Shown piece after piece: positions 25,000-36,480 of a stretch of DNA of 64,000 nt. The position numbers and the translations under genes are program-made. Each line of letters opens with the position of its first letter. Positions within the stretch are counted from its first letter, which is position 1. The DNA is from Polytrichum commune (Eukaryota > Streptophyta > Polytrichopsida > Polytrichales > Polytrichaceae): NCBI GenBank assembly GCA_950295325.1, contig OX485808.1, forward strand, positions 23,582,527 to 23,646,526. The letters run 5' to 3'. The notes beneath the pieces are model-generated. The model saw only the letters and a list, made by a program, of their open reading frames with translations, did not search any database and was not told where the DNA came from.

Positions 25000-27310
25000 G
25001 AGAAAATAAATTTTGGATCTCTAGGCCCGCCTTTTCCACCAAATGGACATGAAACATATATGCACACATAACCGACCTTTACATTCTCCCCAAGGCCATC
25101 AAATGGGCACAACAGTTGCACACACACACACACATAGACTCGATCACAATAAGCATCATTAATCATGAAGATTGATCGTATAACAAATTCAATCCACTCC
25201 AATAAAACACATCCACACCAATACGAACCATACCTCCCCTCACCATGCAATATGATATATCTTCCACTTTCCCACCATATTACAACAACACAAAACCTCA
25301 ACTTACATATATCCTAATAATCTCCCACATGACCAACCCGCACACAAATAATCACCTTCCTACACACTACCCACAACCTTCCTCTCCTCCTGCACCACCC
25401 ACCCACCCACCCCTCACCACAAACCATCCTATCTCCCTGCAAAACCCCCAAAGCATGGCACGAAGCCCACCCACCACTCTCATTCACAACAACTAACATC
25501 ATCACCCCCCCCCCCGCCTACCACCATTAGTAACAAACATTCTCCCCCTATTCTTCCCGCTCATGCAATCTTACTACACAGATGGATCATTCACACCCCC
25601 TAATGGCGAGGGCAAAGGTAACATTGCTGGAGGAGGCGTATTCAATGGCCCACTACAAACCCACATATTTGCCCATTTACCAAGATATCCCAACATACTT
25701 TGAGCCGAACTATACGCATTATTATTAGTTGTAGATCACACGACAACACTTTGCACATATACATATGTATTTACAAACAACCTAAACAACATAATCCTAC
25801 TCAACCATATCAGATATCCCTCCTCCCAATACAACCACCCTAACAAACTCTACAACATGCATCATAAACATATTATTAAAAAACTCCCACCACATCTATA
25901 AAGTAAGAACACACCAAAATGTCTTTAGAATTGACGAAGATTACAAACTTGCCAAAAAGGGGACAAAATAACCACAAGTACTATATATTCTTTTCCACCT
26001 CATAGGCCATTAGACACTATGTTGGCCCTTAGCGCCCCCCCCCCCTTTGACTTCCACACAACATGATGGTTCAATCCGCAACCTCAAAGGTACATCGAAA
26101 AAGAACACACTCACCTATTTTGCCATGAACACACTCCCCTTATGCAAGTAATTGGCTCTCCAACAACGACATCCACCAAAAATGATCCAACCCTTTTTGA
26201 GATGCCCAATAGTCTATAGATGCACAAATCACACAAGTCTTCAAATTCCGATACATAAGACACATCAACAATTACCATAGAAAAAATGTCCTTAAAATTG
26301 ACATATCTCTATAATGTGATCTATGCACATCCCGTGAAATTGATACATGTCTACATCTCCTATCTTGTTGCACAAACAAACACATAAACAACCTCCACAC
26401 TAACCGATATAATAAGCAACACATGCACTAGGAAACATATTGCTAGCCCACCCCACAACAAGGTGTTTTAAATTAATTAACACCAACAAAAGTACATTTA
26501 ATATACCAATTACTGAATGTGGGAAATTAGTGAGGGTGATATTAAATTCCTTTATGATGTGAAATTAATGCCACCAAAAGATATAGGAAGCACTGTTCAT
26601 CCCGGTACTTGGCACTGTTCATTGGAAGTACTAGCGCTTTTCATTGAAAGTACTAGCACTTGGCATGAAAGTATCAACATTTGGCATTATTCACTAAAGT
26701 ATTGGCACTCGGCACTTTTCATTGAAAGTGTTGGCACTTGGCACTATTCACTAACAAGTTTGTGGAACACATTAATCACAAACACTCACCGATTCTCCTG
26801 AAATCTACGGTAAATGAGCATGTATTCATGAATTTAGTGTCACTTGGTAAAAATTTCCACCCTCAGTAACTTTGGAGTTTGGCTAGATTGTGCATGTGAC
26901 CTTGCCACCCTCGCTAATTATTTAGTAAGTGACTGCTCGCCCAACAATATCTTACCCTCCTAGTGTGCATCATAGGAGCTCCTCCAACACCCAAACCATC
27001 CTTCTCCCCAATCCCAAACCTCAAAGTACAAATATTTGAATATACATACCGCAACGTCATGTCCTCTATGAAAGCCACCGCAAGGGAACTTGATAAATAT
27101 GCCATAATACAACCAGGCAGTTGTCCCACCCATCGTCATCACTGCATGAATCACAAGATATGTAATACAACCATTAAACACTTGCAAGACCTCCACATCA
27201 CCACCTCTAGAATCCGGAAACTAATGGAAATATTCTCACAAACAACACTCAAATATCTTACCCACATTATCCTAAACAACTGAAAACTAGAGAAGAACCA
27301 AGCCCCAATA
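25000..27310 (+). pseudogene. LINE ORF remnant, copy c, interrupted by a D MITE
   Basis: The plus strand encodes a decayed RNase H: YTDGSFTPPNGEGKGNIAGG at 25575, AELYALLLVV, FTNNLNNIILL (about 25766) and a weak closing KLAKKGT motif. After this come a Cys-poor remnant of the downstream region, a D-family MITE (26495-26926), and the C-terminal block CIIGAPPTP ... FEYTYRN ... LDKYAII. A final segment ends near IILNN. Order and content match copies b and d. One in-frame stop precedes AELYA, and more stops and frame shifts follow. The third catalytic Asp reads Asn. Poly-C runs of 11 occur at 25505 and 26035. The upstream part (25.0-25.5 kb) is proline- and histidine-rich and only tentatively included. 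Confidence 0.75.
26495..26926. mobile_element. Family D MITE, copy 1, with internal ~25-bp tandem repeats
   Basis: The left end TTAATATACCAATTACTG is followed by GTGGGAAATTAGTGAGGG, and the right end retains CCACCCTCGCTAATTA. This matches the inverted element at 50990-51364. The interior 26606-26755 holds five or six degenerate units of the form TTGGCAC...TTCATTGAAAGTA. It sits inside LINE copy c, so it inserted after that LINE copy. Confidence 0.72.
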
Positions 27311-27319
27311 CCATTAGAT

Positions 27320-29060
27320 TATATGGCTAATTGTAAATACACCAACACTATGGGAATAGGAACTAAGCCACTCCCGCCGCATACTTGCAGGAATATGAGA
27401 TAAGAGCTCGCGAACGAACATCACAGAGGTTCCTTTATTTATCATATTAACATGAATGTCTCGGGGGGTCATTCCTTTGTATTCAATGGGAACACGTGAG
27501 AATACAAGGTGTTTTTAGGGGGGTTATTATGTTGGAGAATGTAAATATTGTGGACCCTAATATTATATAATTTTCTAACATTCATTAGGAATTTAATTAT
27601 GAGTTTTGGGATGCCCGTGTTATTGAGTTTGGTTATTGATTGTTCATATATGGTTCCCCGTACAATTGCCACGATAGTTATTAGTGGTTTGACATTCCAA
27701 CCATTTTGTTTTAGGGCGTCAATTTGTGGGTCTTATTTTTGATGTTGTGGTAGTATGTGAATTCCAGGAGCTGGATCGTGTGGCAATGGGAAAGGGCTTC
27801 TAGTATGCAATGTCATGTCTTCTCTAAGTTTTGCCATGCATTTGCAAATGTGGTTGGGACATGTACATGGTAGTAGCCATTCCAGAATAGTCAAGTTGGG
27901 GGGGTGCTTGTTAATGGTGTTTGCATTTGCTAGGGTGAAGAATCTCGTTGATTTGTTGGCTTTCAAAGTATGAGGGAAACTACTTTATTGTGTATGGCAA
28001 TTCGTAGTCTTTTGATATGTTGGTTTGTGGATGTAGAGAGAAGGTGAGGGCAAGTGTCTTTATCATTGTTGGGGCATAAAGTGAAGTTGGGATTTGTATG
28101 GATATTTGGCCATAATATGTTTTACGGTGATTGCCCATATATTGGGCATATCTAAATTTTAGTATTTTGGTAATTCGTGTGTACATGACACTAGGTGTTT
28201 CCTAGAAGTAGAAGGGCTCGGGTAATTTGTGGTTGATGTGCTCGTTGGATATCCATTTGTTTGCAAAGGTGAATTGTGTTTGGCCATGTTTGTTTCTTGT
28301 TTACTATGTTCTTTGTTGTTGAAAGTATGTAGGTTTTGGATAGCGCCATTGTGCATGGTGGATGGTACACTAGTGAGCCAGTAGGGGATTAAGTGGATTG
28401 TATGTATATGGGGGGTGGGGGATTATGTGTCTTTGGTGGCACCTTCATTTGCTAGTTCGTCTGTTGTTTCATTACCACATTTATCATAGCACACACATGT
28501 ATCATTGCCATTATTTCATTGTGTTGTGACAATGGGAGTCGGCTATGATTGTTGAGCATGTGTATGTTGTTAAGACTATTCGTGAAAATATAGGTGTCAA
28601 GCTGTGTTGTTTGCTTGATTTTGATGGCGAGGAATATGGCATATAGTTCTACTCTAAGGATGGTTTGGTAGCCTAGGAGTCTTTCTACTATGCGGATGTT
28701 GTTGTTGGGGCTATATATTCATGCTCTGGCTATATTCCCTATGATGTGACCTTCAACATTTTTGGTTGGTGGTGTGAAGGAACCATTTGTATAGATAGCT
28801 TGTAGAGGGTTATATCTAATTGTGGAGGTTGTTTGGTATTTGTTAGGTATTTGGGTTAGGTTGTACGTATGTGTGTGTGTGTGTGTGAGGGGCGGGGTGT
28901 TGTTCTTGGGGTGAGTTGCCATTGTTTCAAGTAGTTGATGTTGTAGTCTATCATGGTTGGTTGAATAGGGTAGTATCGATGTGTATATTATGGATTTTGA
29001 ATAAGAGTTATGTATTGTAGTTCTACTTGATGTCATGTAAAATGTGATACTTTCACATGC
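27320..29060 (-). pseudogene. LINE ORF remnant, copy d
   Basis: The minus strand reads, from 29060 down, a short linker with a (AC)n-derived Thr-His run. RNase H follows with YTNGSFTPPTKNVEGH (first catalytic Asp now Asn, about 28775-28792), VELYAIFLAI and FTNSLNNIH (third Asp also Asn, about 28570-28592). After a long frame-shifted stretch come the cysteine cluster CTCPNHICKC with MAKLREDM (about 27839-27870), then NGWNVKPLITI, RGTIYEQSI and LLSHIP. A stretch equivalent to EFTY...KY in copy b is deleted. It is oriented opposite to copy c, so the two form a tail-to-tail pair. No intact reading frame remains. Confidence 0.75.
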
Positions 29061-29513
29061 AAGATCATGATTCACACATCAACACAACATGCACACATTT
29101 TAGCTTTCTATATGCACTCTACTCATTCAAAACATACACACATGAATATGGTGATAAAATGGTTGTGTTTAAAAACACATGCAAATGCTTTCAAACTTTG
29201 TGCTCAAAAACACAATTGCATACGTACATGTAGCGTTAGAATACAACCAACCAACACCAATTACAACATTTGTTTAAGGTCCATACATTCAATTATGAAG
29301 CGATTTGTATCATTTATTCAAGTCGAAGTGGTTAAAACCACTCAATACACAACATCCATTTTTTGGTGCTCAAGTCTACACCCACATAATTATGGTCCGA
29401 AGACCTCGAGTGCCATTGGCAATCCTTTAGAGTTATTGGTTTGAGATATTTTCTAAGTTTCTTATTGGCCATAAATTATCTAGTCATAACCTCGGCACTC
29501 ACCAATGTGGACT
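29061..29513. other. Unassigned sequence
   Basis: A 125-codon plus-strand frame (29067-29444) is His/Thr-rich, reflecting CACA-rich DNA, with no domain. Not called as a gene. Confidence 0.4.
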
Positions 29514-29951
29514 TTAGGTCATATGCCAAATGTTAGTGCTCTCACCACTAACTCTAGAACCAATAGCTGGAGGCAATGGATGGTCATAGTCATAAAGGGG
29601 GGGAAGATCTTGGATTTCAACCTCCTTTGCTAAGCACTCTAGATTTTGTTGGGAGTCAGAAACAAAATCTAGGTCAACCCCGCGCATGCAATTTTGGGAT
29701 TCAAAGTTGGATTCAACAAGTGGTAGAACATATACATCCAAAGAAACTTTATTCAGGCCTTGAAGCTCATAATTAATCAGGCATATACTATCAACATCAG
29801 AGAATTGAAAATGCCAATTTACAATATGAATAACTTCAAGTAGTGGTCTAAGTTTGGCATATGTCTTGCCCTCAACACACTCACAATGTCCAATAAATTT
29901 TGAAGTAGCGTTGGAAACAACAAGGGAGAACGATTTCAACTTTAAAGACAT
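29514..29951 (-). CDS. Hypothetical 145-codon ORF, function unknown
   Basis: The minus-strand frame begins with ATG at 29951 and ends at 29514. Composition looks more protein-like than most frames here: moderate Leu/Val/Ser, acidic segments (EVIHIVNWHFQFSDVDSICL), and a C-terminal EVEIQDLPPLYDYDHPLPP. No signal peptide, membrane segment or known domain is recognised. Upstream on the same strand lies a T-rich leader with GGGTTTAATTG, then a 5' stretch that is open for short distances only. It could be an exon of a small or decayed gene, part of a transposon protein, or a chance frame. No neighbour supports a function. Confidence 0.25.
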   Translation of the reverse strand: MSLKLKSFSLVVSNATSKFIGHCECVEGKTYAKLRPLLEVIHIVNWHFQFSDVDSICLINYELQGLNKVSLDVYVLPLVESNFESQNCMRGVDLDFVSDSQQNLECLAKEVEIQDLPPLYDYDHPLPPAIGSRVSGESTNIWHMT

Positions 29952-32900
29952 TGCAAACTTGGTTTGTGAGCAACAACCTCACAACGACCTTAGACCTTGA
30001 CTTGCTCACTCAAACACCTCGTGTTGATATCGCCCCCTTCCTCTACGTTGGCAATTAAACCCAAAAAATATGAGAAATCACAGCAAAATCAAAACCCTAA
30101 ACTCAACCCATCTAAGAAGCAAGCAAATAATTGAAATTAGGAAAGATGAATCTTGGGATGGGTGCACCTCAGGGGCACGACCATTCACGTGCGCCTAATC
30201 CTAAACCTTGATCAATCAACCATCGACATTCGCCAAACTCAAAAGAAGGGAAGAGTTCGTATATACATGAAACTTTAGAGAGCTATCACAAACCCTAATT
30301 AGGAACTCACAAAGCCAAACATAATGCCCAACCCTGTTGGGACACCTTCCCACACCTAACCCAACGGATTACATCTAACTACAAAGATACATTCATGAGA
30401 TGTCATCCAATGGTGCTAATTCATAGTGTGGGGCCTTTCTACTTATTAAATTAATTCCCCTCCCTACTAAACCCTACGATATGTTAGTTTTAAAACACTC
30501 TAATTTATTTATACCATGGGATTCAATATACAACTTGGTCTATGTGACAAGTATAGCTTTTATAATATGCAGGTCACAACTTTAAAGTGGATCTATATTT
30601 GTAGTTTTATAAATGACGGGAGTGAACCTCTTAGAGCGAATGTGACAACAATAAGGAAAATTGTTAAGTATTATGACATTCATCATCATATTTACACCTT
30701 TCAGAATATGCAGTTGCAAATGTCCCAATTTAGTGTCATTTTTCAATTAAAGAAATATTTCTTCCCATATCATCCATAAATAGTTGTTTAAACTCTCATA
30801 TTGTGACACATCATATATTACATATGTGCGTATAACGACAAATGTCATTGTGGTTCATGAAAATTTGTTGTAAATTCAAACTCAAACTACCTTTACATGG
30901 CGTTCACCAAGTTATGTGAGAATACCAATTATGTGGATATGATCTTTCAACCAATATCCACAAGTTTACTTCACAATTGCAACCTTCATTTTGATGGAGA
31001 AAGAACCTTGTGTGGTAGTACTATATGAGTAGAAAGGCATGGCTTTTAGGGGTTAAAGAATCACAAAGTACCTTCATATTTTAGGGCTCAAAAGGTTGAG
31101 CCATGTACTTGGTCTCAATTGTTTTGTAAGTAACTCCATGGTCTTCTCGATGTCTTCCTTGAATTAAAGTTGAAGTTTGCAAAGGTTGAGCCACTTGCTC
31201 AACATCTTCGATCCATCATGACAATAAAGAGGTTTTAAAAGTTGGTGTTATTTCCCCACAATCGAGTTGTGACCAAAAGTGTGTACTATCACATCCGTAC
31301 AATTAAGATTTTTTTTTGATTTCACAATCTTCCGTACATTCAAAATCAAGTGACAAGTTTCAAAGTGTTACCCTTGACTACGATTTCAACGAAATCATTT
31401 CAATTATAGATGATTAATAATATAAATGTGTATAGCTATATAAATAAATAATAGTCCAAACTTTATGCAAATTGGACATCATCACATTAGGAAACTTGAG
31501 GGGACAAGGACCATGATGTGTTTAAACTTTCCCGTGTGCTTGAGAGTGGATTGGAACTTATGAAAGCTTTGGCCACCCTCAAAGTAACATTTATTCTTAC
31601 ATAAGGTAACGAGCACCTTAAACTGAGAAGTTAAGGTATTTAGCATAATGTGGTAATTGTACGAACTAGTTTTAAAATTATTATTTTTTAATTCCCAAGT
31701 AGAAAGAAAGAGACTAGGTGCACAAAAAAAATTCTTACCCCCCTCCTTTTATATCGAAATAAACTCAAATTTTTTAAAGTGAAATTGTGTTGTCACCCAA
31801 AATCGTAAGGAGGGCCTAATGTTCACATAGTGAACATTCTTATAACCAATATGTACTTATTATGCAAGATTTCAAAAATATTAGTTTTAAGGGTTGTCTT
31901 GGTTAAGAGTTGAGGGTTGAGACGCACTTGAATTCCACATGGAAACTACATTTTGACAATATCTATAGTGCTTCATAATTCATCATGTCTTCTCCCATAC
32001 TACCTTAGCCCCAAGACTCTTAATTGTCCAAGCAAACTTCAAATATCGCCTCATGCAAAAGAACTCTTTCAATTGCACACGGGTGTGATCACTTCATGAG
32101 TTTTTATTTATTTATTTAAGAAGCATTTGAGGTGATGAATCCCCAAACTAAAACTCTCACTTCAAGATTCCTAAAAAGTTGTCTACAATTTGCAAATCAA
32201 TCAAAACCATTTGTCAACATCGCGGGTGGGCAAATGTTCCGGGCAACCTCGTCTTTGCACTTGAGATGAACTTTGTAAGGTTGTGGTGGTGACCTACTAT
32301 GCCTGTGTCAAAAATATACCCAAAATTTATCCTTAGTACATGAAACACCGGACTCTTTAGCCAATGAAATTGGACTACCCTTGAAAAGTCATGCAAAGTC
32401 CAATTTCAAATTAAAAACCTTATGTCTAAAAATGAATGATAGTATCATGATTAATGGATGAAAATGAACTCCCCATTCATTATGAGCCCACCGTACGCCT
32501 CAACTCGACCTCAATTATTCAATTTTGTTGTTGGGTCAATACCCAATTTGTATGCATTTTGGACTTTCTATTTATAATCATATATGCTTATGTGATTACC
32601 ATGCAGGGGGGGGGGGGGTGTACTCATTGATAGACCTAGAACTACATGCGTGCATGATCATGAAATTGATACTTCTAATATACAAGATTAGGGATCCCTT
32701 CCTAAAAATAATATACATATAAATATGTAGTTAGAAAATCCCGTCAAATACATACACAAGTGGAAAATAAATACATCATATACATCTCAAACATATGTAT
32801 ACGTCAAAAATAAAATGTGGAAAATATGGCTAAAATTCTCTTAGCAAGACATATTTATTTATCATTCATGAAATCATAGAACAGTCGTTCATCCATTGGA

Positions 32901-33813
32901 TGCAATTAATACAATATAAGTTGTTATAGCTAATGCAATGACAGTTTCTAACTCTATCATCAAATCATTGGTCCACATTGACCCATTCTTATTTTGATAC
33001 CAATATATAATCCCATTTCCATACTCGAAAGCCACTCCAAAAGGTCATCTGGTGGTCGATACTCAATCCAAGTATTTCCAATTTTGTGGTGCTTCCCATA
33101 GACCCTACCCAAATACCAAGTCTTGGGGGTCAATGTTTTAGCCGACATGTTTCCCCCCCCCCCCCCCTTTAGTCTTCACTCCTTCAACTATTGCTTGAGA
33201 AACAAACAATACAACACAATGACATCCCAATTTCAATGAGTAATAATTATCGTCGATGCCAGATAGTCAAGCTTTAGGAGCTCCACAAAAGAAAAAGAAA
33301 AAGAAAACCCCGCCTACGAACTCCACCCTCACTCCACATATGATTTAAGGTTCCATAGGGTGGTCTTTCCCCTTGTTGTCCCAAACCCTACATTTCAAGA
33401 TGAACGTGGCTTAAAATATTGGATGAAATATTTTATTTGGACCTCTTGTAGATTACCTACTTCATTATAATTGATTATGGGCCTAAAGGTAGATATACAA
33501 CTAGGATTATGTGAATTATACATCTAGTATATTTACAAAGCTAAAATTAAAAAATACACGTCATTTATGTATATTTTGTAACCCCTGGGCATAGTTAATA
33601 CCCGTCATGTGCCCTGATATGGGTCCGTACATGCCACATTGAGTGTGTCCCATGTGCTACCATGTCATATTCAAAGAATATGAAAATTTCAAGAACTTGA
33701 ATACAACTTAAACACGAAAACTTGTGTCAAAGTCCCAAGTGAAACTTTCAAATTGAATTTTGATCTATAATTTATAATAGATCGTGAAAACAAAGGTATG
33801 CATCCACCTTAAA
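29952..33813. other. Unassigned intergenic sequence with long poly-G/C runs
   Basis: No gene or repeat family could be supported over nearly 4 kb. A 13-G run is at 32606-32618 and a 15-C run at 33153-33167. Short frames (30516-30779, 32214-32396, 32525-32722, 32960-33148) have no recognised domains. Confidence 0.4.
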
Positions 33814-34096
33814 AATGGCCACATCTAGACACTCACCTCTTTTAGTGGGGGGCCTCATCATTATTACCATGATAAAAGAGATCTAGTAAAATAATTGACC
33901 CCATAAGTTAGTGGTTGATTTCATCTCAAGTCGGCCCTCCTAGACTTATTCAACGTAATGATTTTAATTTTGGTGTCAAATAAACTTACAAACTATATTG
34001 TGGGTGATACTATTGATTACTTTTTCATTGTGGTAATAAAGATAGAAGCCCAACTCAAAGAGGTGGGTGTCTAGTCTTGGTCCATGGCCATAAAAA
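33814..34096. mobile_element. Family H MITE, copy 1
   Basis: Inverted ends of about 55 bp with gaps: CTAGACACTCACCTCTTTTA on the left and the inverse CTAGACACCCACCTCTTTGA on the right, continuing to TTATTACCA on both arms. The same ends occur at 63118-63390. Non-coding. Confidence 0.75.
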
Positions 34097-34489
34097 AGAG
34101 GGATTAGAACACAATTGTGACAACTTTGGTTCTCAATGTAACTACCACAATCCCAAGATGGTTTCTACAAATCTTTGTGGACTAATTTATTTATTTCCAA
34201 TATTCCCTTTTCATAAATAGAATGTTGTCATACTCTCATTCAAATAAATTAAGACATATATAGGGAAAACTAATCTCCAAAAATTTGAACAAACCCCAAG
34301 ATAAATTAAGAGATGTTAAAAATGAAACCAAAGTCCATGCTATCATAGATACTTGACGTCACTCCATTTGTCAAGCTCAAGAACATATGTGGCAAAAGTA
34401 AACTAATACGTTTGTGACACATCACCAAATTTGGCCAAAGGGTTATCAATTCTCTCCATGAATAGAATTGTTAGATAATTATACCATAA
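34097..34489. other. Unassigned sequence
   Basis: No gene or repeat recognised. Confidence 0.35.
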
Positions 34490-34710
34490 GAAAAAATGGT
34501 TATTTGGTGACCTCTCCTTTTTATAAAACATACCATTTCTAACTAAAATGATGCAAAATTCAACTAGAAACAATTACTATAAAAACATGACGATGTATCA
34601 AAATTTCAAGAACATATAAAATTCGTTGTTAATGGTTTTACATCTCTAGTAAATCCTTGATTTTCTAAATTATTTATAGGGTTAGCAATCTTTGGCCGCA
34701 CATAATGTCC
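34490..34710 (+). mobile_element. Family G MITE fragment, copy 2
   Basis: ATAAAACATACCATTTCTAA followed by GATGCAAAATTCAACTAGAA, CAATTACTA and GGGTTAGCAA matches the right-hand interior of the element at 9274. The inverted ends are not clear in this copy. Confidence 0.6.
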
Positions 34711-35193
34711 TAACCCTAGGCATGCTATTTATTGTTAATTGTCGGTGTAGTCCTAGTGTGCACATTAAAAACAAGATGGGACACATGGATCACATGAAGA
34801 ATAGCTTGAAGTCTACTTGAACTATCGTGGCACACCATTTCACCCTCAAACTAAAACGAGCTTGTTGTGTACCTTGTAAGTTACAACATCTTATGTACAA
34901 GTGACATCACGAGGTTGACTCGGTTAACACCCCTTACTAATACTAGTAGGAAGATATACGGTGTCAATGATGATCTTTCTATAGACATTAAATGGCCCAT
35001 ATATAGATATAAAGGTTTGGTGGAAAAGTGTGGGAACATAAATTCAAAAGGGCATGTATATATTCAACATGATAATCCTACTAAGATGTGTTTTCTATAT
35101 GAGGATTTTTGGATGTATAGTAGACTCGAGATTCTATTTTAGGCTACTTGAAGGGGATATTAATGCAAGGCTTAGTTGTTGATTACCAAAAGT
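34711..35193. other. Unassigned sequence
   Basis: A 91-codon plus-strand frame (34867-35142) lacks a recognised domain. Confidence 0.35.
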
Positions 35194-35204
35194 AGGTGGA
35201 GACC

Positions 35205-35615
35205 AGAGCCCAACATTTTCCTTTCTAATTGCACCCATACCCAGACCATGCCCATCAGCAGCGACCTATGCCCACCCATGCCCACCCATAGCATGACATG
35301 TGCGCACCCATGCCCACACATAGCATGACATGTGCCCACCCATGCCCACCCATGCTATTCAAATTGCGCCCATGTATTCAAAAATTATGTAATGTGTATT
35401 GTGTAATTGTGCCCCACCCATGCCCACCCATGAACAATAATATCGCAGCCATGCCCACCCATGCCCACCCATGCCCACCCATGAACAATAATAGCTCAGC
35501 CATGCCCACCCATGCCCGCCCATGAACAATAATATTGCACCCATGCCCACCCAAAACCCATGGGCATGGGTGGGTATGGGCATGGGCATGGGCATGGGCG
35601 CCCAATGTTGGGCTC
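35205..35615. mobile_element. CATGCCCACC minisatellite element with 11-bp flanking duplication
   Basis: The ends AGAGCCCAACAT and ATGTTGGGCTC are inverted repeats. Outside them AGGTGGAGACC occurs on both sides (35194-35204 and 35616-35626), a perfect 11-bp direct duplication. Inside, CATGCCCACC repeats many times in blocks separated by ATGAACAATAATA. Near the right end the repeat flips strand (CCCATGGGCATGGGTGGG), giving a strong hairpin. Duplications of 9-11 bp fit Mutator-like insertion, but the ends are short. The Pro/His/Met-rich frames across it are low-complexity artefacts. Confidence 0.75.
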
Positions 35616-35626
35616 AGGTGGAGACC

Positions 35627-36127
35627 CATTAGAAGTATTTCCTAAACAAAGGGCAAGGTTGTACCGGCTTGTTGCAGTATGTATATATATATATAAAAAA
35701 AAATTAAGTTTACGTTATGTTAAAGTTGATGAGAATTGCAAATGTATAGGGTGAAGTACAACATGATTTGAGTTTTGAATTTCGACAAGTATGTGTATAA
35801 GAACCGCGATTTTAGTACATGTTACACAAACTATTACTTGTATGTCACTACTAGCATGTGAGTCCTAGGCAATTGTGTTGCATTGATGGAAGACCAATGC
35901 AAATTTGTTGTTATGGTAGAATTTATAGAATTTTCAGTGACATAGGACAAATTTCTAGGTACGCATGTTAGTTTTCCAAGACTCACATGCTTGTAGCATG
36001 TTTGCAAAAATTGTATTTTGTTTGGTGTTGGCCATTATTAAGAACACCTCCTACCAATCTTGCCAAAGTGATGCATGCCTAGTAAGAAAATATGGTCTTT
36101 GTAGGTAATTTTGTTGGATTGTCTTAA
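35627..36127. other. Unassigned sequence
   Basis: No gene or repeat recognised. Confidence 0.4.
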
Positions 36128-36480
36128 TTGAATTTTCTCAAATACAAATGTGTATTGTACTTGAAGAAACCACTAACACCACCACAATGCAAGATCATCA
36201 CTACTTATGACACCTCAAATCATAGACTTGCCCTAGAAACTGGATGGTGGCTAACTATCCTTATCTCTAGAGATAATAGCTATGCCACTTTCTCCTCTTA
36301 TAGTGAAGTTGAAAATGAGGCAAACTTTGTGTTGGGGTGTCTCCTATTTAATCATTGTTTGAGGATGTAGTATTAGGGACTCTCAAGTCTTGCTTTCAAT
36401 TGGATTATCAAGTAGATACTAGCTTCTATCTCATGGATGCTAATGCAGTTTGCCACTCTAAGGAATTAGTTGGTTTGACT
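36128..36480 (+). pseudogene. LINE 3' ORF fragment with decayed Cys/His finger, copy f
   Basis: The plus-strand frame begins near 36128 and includes PPQCKIITTYDTSNHRLALE, then SRDNSYATFSSYSEVENEAN and FVLGC. The spacing is that of the Cys/His finger following the reverse transcriptase of many LINEs (C-x-x-C ... E-x-x-H-F-x-x-x-C), with the first cysteines lost and His changed to Asn. After a stop at about 36368 the sequence continues in another frame with YQVDTSFYLMDA. This is a different LINE lineage from copies a-d. The assignment rests on a short motif. Confidence 0.5.

Noticed and set aside
29067-29444. 125-codon ORF as a gene
   Set aside because: His/Thr/Lys-rich composition follows from CACA-rich DNA at the edge of a LINE remnant; no domain.
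34867-35142. Possible retrotransposon polyprotein fragment
   Set aside because: No protease, integrase, reverse transcriptase or zinc-knuckle motif could be seen.
35298-35629. Pro/His/Met-rich ORFs on both strands
   Set aside because: All come from the CATGCCCACC minisatellite, which is open in several frames.
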